DNA of 64,000 bases, taken from contig JAHLLI010000010.1 in NCBI GenBank assembly GCA_020444245.1, positions 104,095 through 168,094 on the forward strand, written 5' to 3'. Below the pieces are notes generated by a model. The model did no database searches. It was given only the letters and a program-made list of their open reading frames with translations, and was not told the DNA's origin. This document shows, piece after piece, positions 59,479 through 64,000 of this stretch. This DNA comes from Actinomycetales bacterium. GTDB lineage: Bacteria > Actinomycetota > Actinomycetes > Actinomycetales > Cellulomonadaceae. The position numbers and the translations under genes were made by a program. The stretch's first letter is position 1. Each line of letters begins with the position of its first letter.

Positions 59479-60299
59479 GCGTGCCTCCCGCGACCGGTCG
59501 TATCGATGCGCTCCGCGTTCGCTCGGATCGCGCCGGTGATTGCGCTGCGCGTGGCGCGCAGGCTCCCCATCAGAGGCGAGTCCGTCCAGTCGGTGCGCCC
59601 CACCCACCGGTGCCACCGGCGCGCCTGGGGCGGCTCCGCCCCATGGGACAAGGTCGCGGCTCCGGCCGGGTCCCAGGCCACGCTGCTAAGGACGGGCACG
59701 CGCAGGACCCGGGCCACTTCCCGGGCCCGGAAGGGCGCTCCCTCTCCGACGAGCAGCACGCCCAGGGACGCGGTGGCGCCATCTCGCGCGAACCGCTCAT
59801 GCAGGGTCTCGGCCCACGAACGCGCGCCGGCCAGGGACACAAGATCGGTGCGCGTGACGAGCAATGCCAGGTCTGCAGCGGCGACGAGCGGCTCGGGGCT
59901 GCCGAACAGCCCCAACCGCCCGCCGTCGACGATCACGTCCTGACCGGTGTCTTCCAGCGATCTGAGAGCGTCGGCCAGCGGCTCCCAAAGACCGACCAGG
60001 CTGCGCGCCTGCGCATGGGACCGGGTCCCGGACACGAACCGCGCCGCTGTGCCGGGCAGATCCTCCGACATGCGCGCGAGAGCGTCCAGGAGGCGGCCGT
60101 TCTGGTGACCTAGCGCGAGCTCGATCATGCCCTCAGGTGGTGTGACGCTTCCGCGCAGGTACCCGGCCGCGATCGCCGAGCCCCCGGTCGGGTCGGCCTC
60201 GATCAGCAGCACCGGACGCGTCCAGGTCGACGCCAGACCCAGAGCCGTGGTCGTGACGCCGGGCGAGCCCGACGCAGACACCAGGACGATCAGGCTCAT
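59475..60299 (-). CDS. CpaE/MinD-like protein of the Tad locus with degenerate Walker A
   Basis: A 274-residue protein: LIVLVSASGSPGVTTTALGL at the P-loop position, VLLIEADPTGGSAIAAGYL, DVIVDGGRLGLFGSPEPLV and DLALLVTRTDLVSLAGA. CpaE-type proteins place the pilus machine. Both lysines of KGGxGKTT are missing, as in the ParA-like protein of the conjugation operon, so it probably does not hydrolyse ATP normally. Confidence 0.85.
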   Translation of the reverse strand: MSLIVLVSASGSPGVTTTALGLASTWTRPVLLIEADPTGGSAIAAGYLRGSVTPPEGMIELALGHQNGRLLDALARMSEDLPGTAARFVSGTRSHAQARSLVGLWEPLADALRSLEDTGQDVIVDGGRLGLFGSPEPLVAAADLALLVTRTDLVSLAGARSWAETLHERFARDGATASLGVLLVGEGAPFRAREVARVLRVPVLSSVAWDPAGAATLSHGAEPPQARRWHRWVGRTDWTDSPLMGSLRATRSAITGAIRANAERIDTTGRGRHA

Positions 60300-60303
60300 C
60301 GCC

Positions 60304-61029
60304 TCACCGGTCCCTCGAGTCCAGAACCACCGCGACCTTGCCAGTGGACGCGAGCGCTGCCAGGCGAGCCGCGTCGGTAGTCGGAACCTGCACCGTGATG
60401 ATCGTCTGGCTGCCCGCCACAGTGGGGTCCGTCCCGGCCCGGGTGCTCACGACGACGGCCGCGATGGACACCGGGTCGGCGGAGGTCGCGGCTGCTGCGA
60501 CCGCGGGATCGGCGGTCGCAGCAACGAGCCGGATCTCGTCGCCGGCGAGCAGCTGGGTACCGGGCATCATGGCCTGAGCCACTCCGACGCCCACCAACGA
60601 GTAGCCGTCCGCGGGGACGTTCACCTCGACCACCGACTCCGGCGTCAGCAGCGATCCCGCTGCCACATCGAGGGCGGCTCGCTTGCCGACCATGCTGCCC
60701 AGGTCGGCCGCGGGCACCGTGTGCACCGTCGGGTCCACCTCGACCCGCACGCTCATCAGGTCTTCCGCGGTGATCAGCGCGCCACGCTGGATGGTCGATC
60801 GCGCGGCCACCACCTGAGTGGCGCTCGTCGTGGCGGCGTGCAGCCAGACGTTGCCCAGCGCACCCAGGCACACCACCAGCACCATCGCGGCGAACAGGCC
60901 CCATCGACGCCGCGCCTTCGGAGGCCCCGGCGCTGCGATGCGGTCTCGGGCCTCGCCCAGCCCACTACCGGCGTTGTCGTGTCGCTGCTCGACCTCGGTC
61001 GCCATGCGACCGCCCCCTGTTGTCGTCAT
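60304..61029 (-). CDS. SAF-domain protein, CpaB-like
   Basis: A 241-residue protein with a cytosolic start, one helix (WGLFAAMVLVVCLGALGNVW), and a SAF domain: VVAARSTIQRGALITAEDLM, AADLGSMVGKRAALDVAAGS and LLAGDEIRLVA. CpaB-type proteins help secretin or wall passage in Tad systems. ATG 61029 overlaps the upstream stop (ATGA); ATG 61005 is the alternative. Confidence 0.85.
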   Translation of the reverse strand: MTTTGGGRMATEVEQRHDNAGSGLGEARDRIAAPGPPKARRRWGLFAAMVLVVCLGALGNVWLHAATTSATQVVAARSTIQRGALITAEDLMSVRVEVDPTVHTVPAADLGSMVGKRAALDVAAGSLLTPESVVEVNVPADGYSLVGVGVAQAMMPGTQLLAGDEIRLVAATADPAVAAAATSADPVSIAAVVVSTRAGTDPTVAGSQTIITVQVPTTDAARLAALASTGKVAVVLDSRDR

Positions 61030-61910
61030 TGGCTGAGCACCTGCACCTCGCCGATGGTGACCGGGGTCCTTCGAGTCAGATCGATCGTGATCGTCCCGGC
61101 CTGCCCGATCCCGGACCACGTCACGACCCAGTGGGACGTCGCGGTGACGGTGTACTCGCCTTGCTTGGTGTAGACGTGCCCGCAGTCCGGCGACGCGGCC
61201 TGACCATAGGAGGCCTTGTAGGGGGTCCCCGAGCCGCAAGCAACGACCTGTCCGTCGCCCATGTCCCACGTCACGCGATCTACCCGAGCGGTCGCGGTGA
61301 CGGTCCACCCGCCCGCGGACGCCGACGCCGTATTCGGCCCGAACGTCACCGCGTCCGGAGCGTCGACCCACATCCAGTTCGGCATCCCCACCAGGCCCAC
61401 CGCGTCGGGCTGAGAGAGCGGCACGATCCCGATCCGCACCGCCTGCAGCCCCATCGAGTCGACCGCCTGCTGGGCCAACGCACGCGGATCGGGAGGGGGC
61501 GGCGGGGCAGATGACGACCAGAACCGCAAGGTCACTGGCGGGGCCATGACTCCGGCTGATCCGGACCCTGCCAGACCTGCCATGCAGTCGTAGATGGCCC
61601 CGTCGGTGTGTCCACCCCACACCGGGTCGGAGAGCGGAGGTTGCGGGTCCGCCAGCCCGCCCGGGGTGCACCACTGCCCGTCCACCGGGATCTGCGAGGC
61701 CGAGCCGTCGCCGGCCGCGGAGCCGCCCGAACCTGAGCCGCTCCCCGATCCAGCGCTGCCGCCCGGGTCGCTCTGCGCCCACACGAGGCAGAACCCTGTG
61801 TAGTCGTCGTACTTGGTGCAGATCGGGTCGGCGCTCGCCGGCGCGGACCCGGCGACCACTAGTGCGCCGAGAACCAGGAGAACGGCGAACGTCCGTCGTG
61901 CGGTTAGCAC
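61026..61910 (-). CDS. Secreted PKD-like protein of the Tad locus
   Basis: A 294-residue secreted protein with a signal peptide (FAVLLVLGALVVAGSAPASA), a Gly/Ser-rich linker, cysteines likely in disulfides, a Pro run, and a PKD-like domain near the C-terminus (RVTWDMGDGQVVACGSG, then HVYTKQGEYTVTATSHW). It could be a surface or adhesion component of the pilus. Overlaps the lipoprotein gene upstream. Confidence 0.83.
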   Translation of the reverse strand: MLTARRTFAVLLVLGALVVAGSAPASADPICTKYDDYTGFCLVWAQSDPGGSAGSGSGSGSGGSAAGDGSASQIPVDGQWCTPGGLADPQPPLSDPVWGGHTDGAIYDCMAGLAGSGSAGVMAPPVTLRFWSSSAPPPPPDPRALAQQAVDSMGLQAVRIGIVPLSQPDAVGLVGMPNWMWVDAPDAVTFGPNTASASAGGWTVTATARVDRVTWDMGDGQVVACGSGTPYKASYGQAASPDCGHVYTKQGEYTVTATSHWVVTWSGIGQAGTITIDLTRRTPVTIGEVQVLSQ

Positions 61911-62524
61911 GTCGTGACCTCGTCGGGCGCGACGTAGAAGCCCACGCGCCAGGTCGTGGGGTCGGGGTAGTCGTAGTTCAGGACGTGGAACTCGATCACT
62001 CGTCGCTCGACGCGGTCGGGCGAGACGATCGAGTTCCCGTCCTTGTCGACGATGTCGTAGCCACTGACGTCCCGGCACACGACGAGGACCACTTCTGGGA
62101 CGACCGGCGGCGATGCCTTCAGGTCGATGTCGAGACTGACCGAGACGAGGTCGACCGACACCACCTCGATCGATCCGGTCGCGCGGGTCTGCATCTGCTG
62201 GGCGCTCGCCAGGAGGTTGCGCAGGTTCGTCAGCTCGGTGCCGATCGCCACCCCGTCGAAGCACGTCGGCTCGCTCGACACGGGGTCCGCGAGGCAGTCG
62301 ACGGTGGCGCGGTTGTACGCACGGACGACGTCCTCGGCAGCGAGAGCAGCAGACTCCTCTTCGGAGGGTGTCGACGGTGTCGCCGAGGGCTCGGAGGATT
62401 CAGGTGTCGAGGGCTGCGGGGAAGAAGTCGAGGGCTGTGTGGTCGGGTCCGGCGTCTGGTTCACGCAGCCCGCAAGAAGCGTGGATGCGATGACCAGCAC
62501 GATCGCGGCGATCCGTCGTCTCAC
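61904..62524 (-). CDS. Lipoprotein heading the Tad operon
   Basis: A 206-residue lipoprotein: signal AAIVLVIASTLLAGC, then a Pro/Ser/Thr-rich linker (TTQPSTSSPQPSTPESSE) and a domain with AAEDVVRAYNRATVDCLAD, similar in shape to NTF2-like folds. Function unknown. GTG 62524 has a GGAGGGGG site. It is the first gene of the run ending at 51290. Confidence 0.83.
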   Translation of the reverse strand: MRRRIAAIVLVIASTLLAGCVNQTPDPTTQPSTSSPQPSTPESSEPSATPSTPSEEESAALAAEDVVRAYNRATVDCLADPVSSEPTCFDGVAIGTELTNLRNLLASAQQMQTRATGSIEVVSVDLVSVSLDIDLKASPPVVPEVVLVVCRDVSGYDIVDKDGNSIVSPDRVERRVIEFHVLNYDYPDPTTWRVGFYVAPDEVTTC

Positions 62525-62866
62525 TTCGCCCCCTCCACGGACACCGAGTGGTGCCGACGCGTCGACCACCGCACGCGCCCGGTCACCTCCCGGTGGCCTT
62601 CATCCACTCAATATGCCACTCGAATCACTAGTTCGTATAGAGGATGTCAGAGGGAACCTGGTCGTGGCGCGCGGTCGCGCGACTCCGGATGCCCGCTCCG
62701 GATGCCCGCTCGCCGGGCCCCTCCCCTGTGGTGTGTCGTGCACGGGCGCAAACCCACGCACACCGGGCATCCTGACACGCTCGGGCCGCTTGGTGGTGGA
62801 GATTTGACAGACACGACGACATCCGTCACATGCTGCAGTGACCGCGGGGGATCTCCTCGGGGTGGT
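62525..62866. other. Intergenic region with the probable Tad operon promoter
   Basis: About 340 bases. The only AT-richer stretch of this part of the window lies at about 62604-62650 (around CAATATGCC and CTAGTTCGTATAGAGG), suited to a promoter reading left into the Tad operon. The rest is GC-rich without a supported gene. Confidence 0.4.
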
Positions 62867-63289
62867 CTATGAGCCCCTGAGAGCCGCCGAGACATCGCCT
62901 TCGTCGGCTCCCAGCGCTGCCGCCAACGACTCGACGGCCCTGGGCGAGACGGCCCGACGCACTCCCACCGCCTCCCACCGCTTGAACGTGTCCACCGAGA
63001 CGTGGGCGGCGACCGCCGCCTCGGCCACGCTAAGACCCGCAGCGAACCGCATCCACCGTAAGCTCGGCACCTCTGGCGCTGCCAACAGCTCTCGTGGCGA
63101 CACTCCCAGCGCGTCCGCGACGCGGTGCAGTAGATCCGGGGTTCTCGGCCGGGATCGTCCATGCTCCCAAGCCGAGATCCGTTCACCGCCGGCGACGCCG
63201 ACGACCCTGGCCAGCTGGTGCTGCGTCAACCCGGCGGCCTCGCGGGCGCAGGCGAGCGCGGCTCCGTCGATGGCGGGGGCAGTCTCCAT
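62867..63289 (-). CDS. Double helix-turn-helix (XRE-type) regulator
   Basis: A 140-residue protein of two HTH domains: REAAGLTQHQLARVVGVAGG with ISAWEHGRSRPRTPDLLHRV, and MRFAAGLSVAEAAVAAHVSV with DTFKRWEAVGVRRAVSPRAV. It may control the Tad operon downstream or the toxin-like gene upstream; the sequence does not decide. No strong ribosome site is seen before the ATG. Confidence 0.85.
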   Translation of the reverse strand: METAPAIDGAALACAREAAGLTQHQLARVVGVAGGERISAWEHGRSRPRTPDLLHRVADALGVSPRELLAAPEVPSLRWMRFAAGLSVAEAAVAAHVSVDTFKRWEAVGVRRAVSPRAVESLAAALGADEGDVSAALRGS

Positions 63290-63569
63290 GTCGAGGTCAC
63301 CCTAGAGGGGGATCAGTTTCGGTCGGAACGCACCGCCCAGAACCGCACCGCGCTGTCCGTCCGCAAGGTCCTGCGCCAGCTACGCCCACTGCGCTCGGTC
63401 GCCATCCAGGTCAGCGCGCGACCCGCACCTACCCACCTGCTGACAACGGCGACCACCGGGCCCCATCGACACGATCCGGGCCCCGACGTCAAGGCGCAAA
63501 GACGCTTGACACACGTCGGGTCTGGGTCGGCCCGCGGAACCGCCGCGTCTCATGCGGGCGAGACGCGTC

Positions 63570-64000
63570 CTACCTACTGAGGATCCACCCCTCCGACCGG
63601 ATCACGTCGACGAACCGACCGTGGGCGATGCCCCGCTGCTGGCAGACGTACGGGATCTTGGGGTTCCGGGGCCCGCCGTTCTTCTCCCCAGAGACGACGA
63701 GGCAGCCTCGGGCTTCGCCCACGGCGATGACGAACGGATCTGCGGCGTTCTTCCGCCCCTGCCTGACCCAGTTCGGGTAGTCGTTGCCGATAGCCCCAGC
63801 GACGGTTGCCACCGCCGCATCAGTCGGAAGGACACAGCGATCACGGTTCATGCCGTTCTCTTCACACCACTGCCGTAGCGGAGCGTCGGCCGCCAGCGCT
63901 TCAGTCCATGCCTCCTCCGACACCAGTAGACGCCCCTCATCGATCAGCCTCGCCCTTTCACGTTGAGGGCTGGCGGGTGGCGTGCCGGTGACGTGAAAAG
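63570..64000 (-). CDS. DUF4411 PIN-like putative toxin, 5' end beyond the window
   Basis: The minus-strand frame is open from the right edge to the stop at 63570 (143 codons seen). The visible part, LIDEGRLLVSEEAWTEALA, then ADPFVIAVGEARGCLVVSGE and NPKIPYVCQQRGI, matches the C-terminal two thirds of DUF4411, a PIN-like nuclease family often paired with XRE-type antitoxins. The first catalytic Asp region lies outside. An internal GTG at 63923 is only an apparent start. Confidence 0.8.
   Translation of the reverse strand, partial: FHVTGTPPASPQRERARLIDEGRLLVSEEAWTEALAADAPLRQWCEENGMNRDRCVLPTDAAVATVAGAIGNDYPNWVRQGRKNAADPFVIAVGEARGCLVVSGEKNGGPRNPKIPYVCQQRGIAHGRFVDVIRSEGWILSR

Overview
The window is GC-rich throughout, codes densely on both strands and is full of 4-bp start/stop overlaps. 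Together with CmtR-, CsoR- and mycothiol-type arsenate reductase families, a Tad pilus with BTAD/LysM regulator and SCO6880-type conjugation proteins, this points to a high-GC actinobacterium, plausibly Micrococcales (Cellulomonas-like; inference). No housekeeping gene is visible. The content is accessory: metal resistance, conjugation, phage defence, site-specific recombination and pilus genes, so it is a genomic island, tandem integrative elements, or a large plasmid.

Layout. (1) 1-4192, plus strand: system II cytochrome c maturation (resA end, ccdA, resB, ccsB) with a decayed second ccsB copy between resA and ccdA. (2) 4206-7924, minus strand: copper-type sensor csoR with chaperone copZ behind a CsoR-like operator, then a coupled cassette of SHOCT protein, exported protein, response regulator, histidine kinase and small membrane protein. 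(3) 8211-13381, plus strand: two tiny coupled ORFs, a membrane coiled-coil protein, a PspA homologue, then a polar amino acid ABC importer behind a Cys/Arg-containing leader peptide and a perfect 17-bp-arm hairpin. (4) 13396-14831: an IS3 transposase tail, a truncated CDF stub, and a cmtR-CDF cadmium/lead-type cassette.

(5) 14991-26231, minus strand: one long conjugation (type IV secretion) operon: coupling protein split in two ORFs, SLT/NlpC hydrolase, VirB4, SCO6880-like, VirB6-like, VirB8-like, small membrane protein, ParA-like, regulator. No relaxase is visible. A divergent ORC/AAA-type ATPase follows. (6) 28000-33131: a Gabija-like defence operon (OLD nuclease, UvrD-like helicase, third unknown gene) with a divergent membrane protein. 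(7) 33483-36266: lipoprotein, tyrosine integrase, excisionase and an apparently complete attP: a tRNA-Arg 3' fragment flanked on both sides by TGAGCCC arm repeats.

(8) 36600-51143: a large arsenic island. ArsR regulators, methyltransferase, IscA-like protein, arsA/arsD divergent from arsR over twin operators, three arsenate-reductase-fold proteins (one fused to ArsR), then a minus-strand run with ArsR, ArsP-like permease, two CxxC mini-thioredoxins, two TSUP exporters, ACR3, CDF, CMD protein, SLAC1-like channel and an FmdE protein. Arsenate would be reduced by the ArsC proteins, arsenite passed by ArsD to ArsA and exported by ACR3; organoarsenicals may leave by the ArsP-like permease. (9) 51290-62524, minus strand: a complete-looking Tad/Flp pilus operon (lipoprotein, PKD protein, SAF/CpaB, CpaE-like, TadA, TadB, TadC, pilin, three TadE-like pseudopilins, LysM/BTAD protein) without a prepilin peptidase. 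(10) 62867-64000: a double-HTH regulator and a DUF4411 PIN-like toxin gene running off the right edge.
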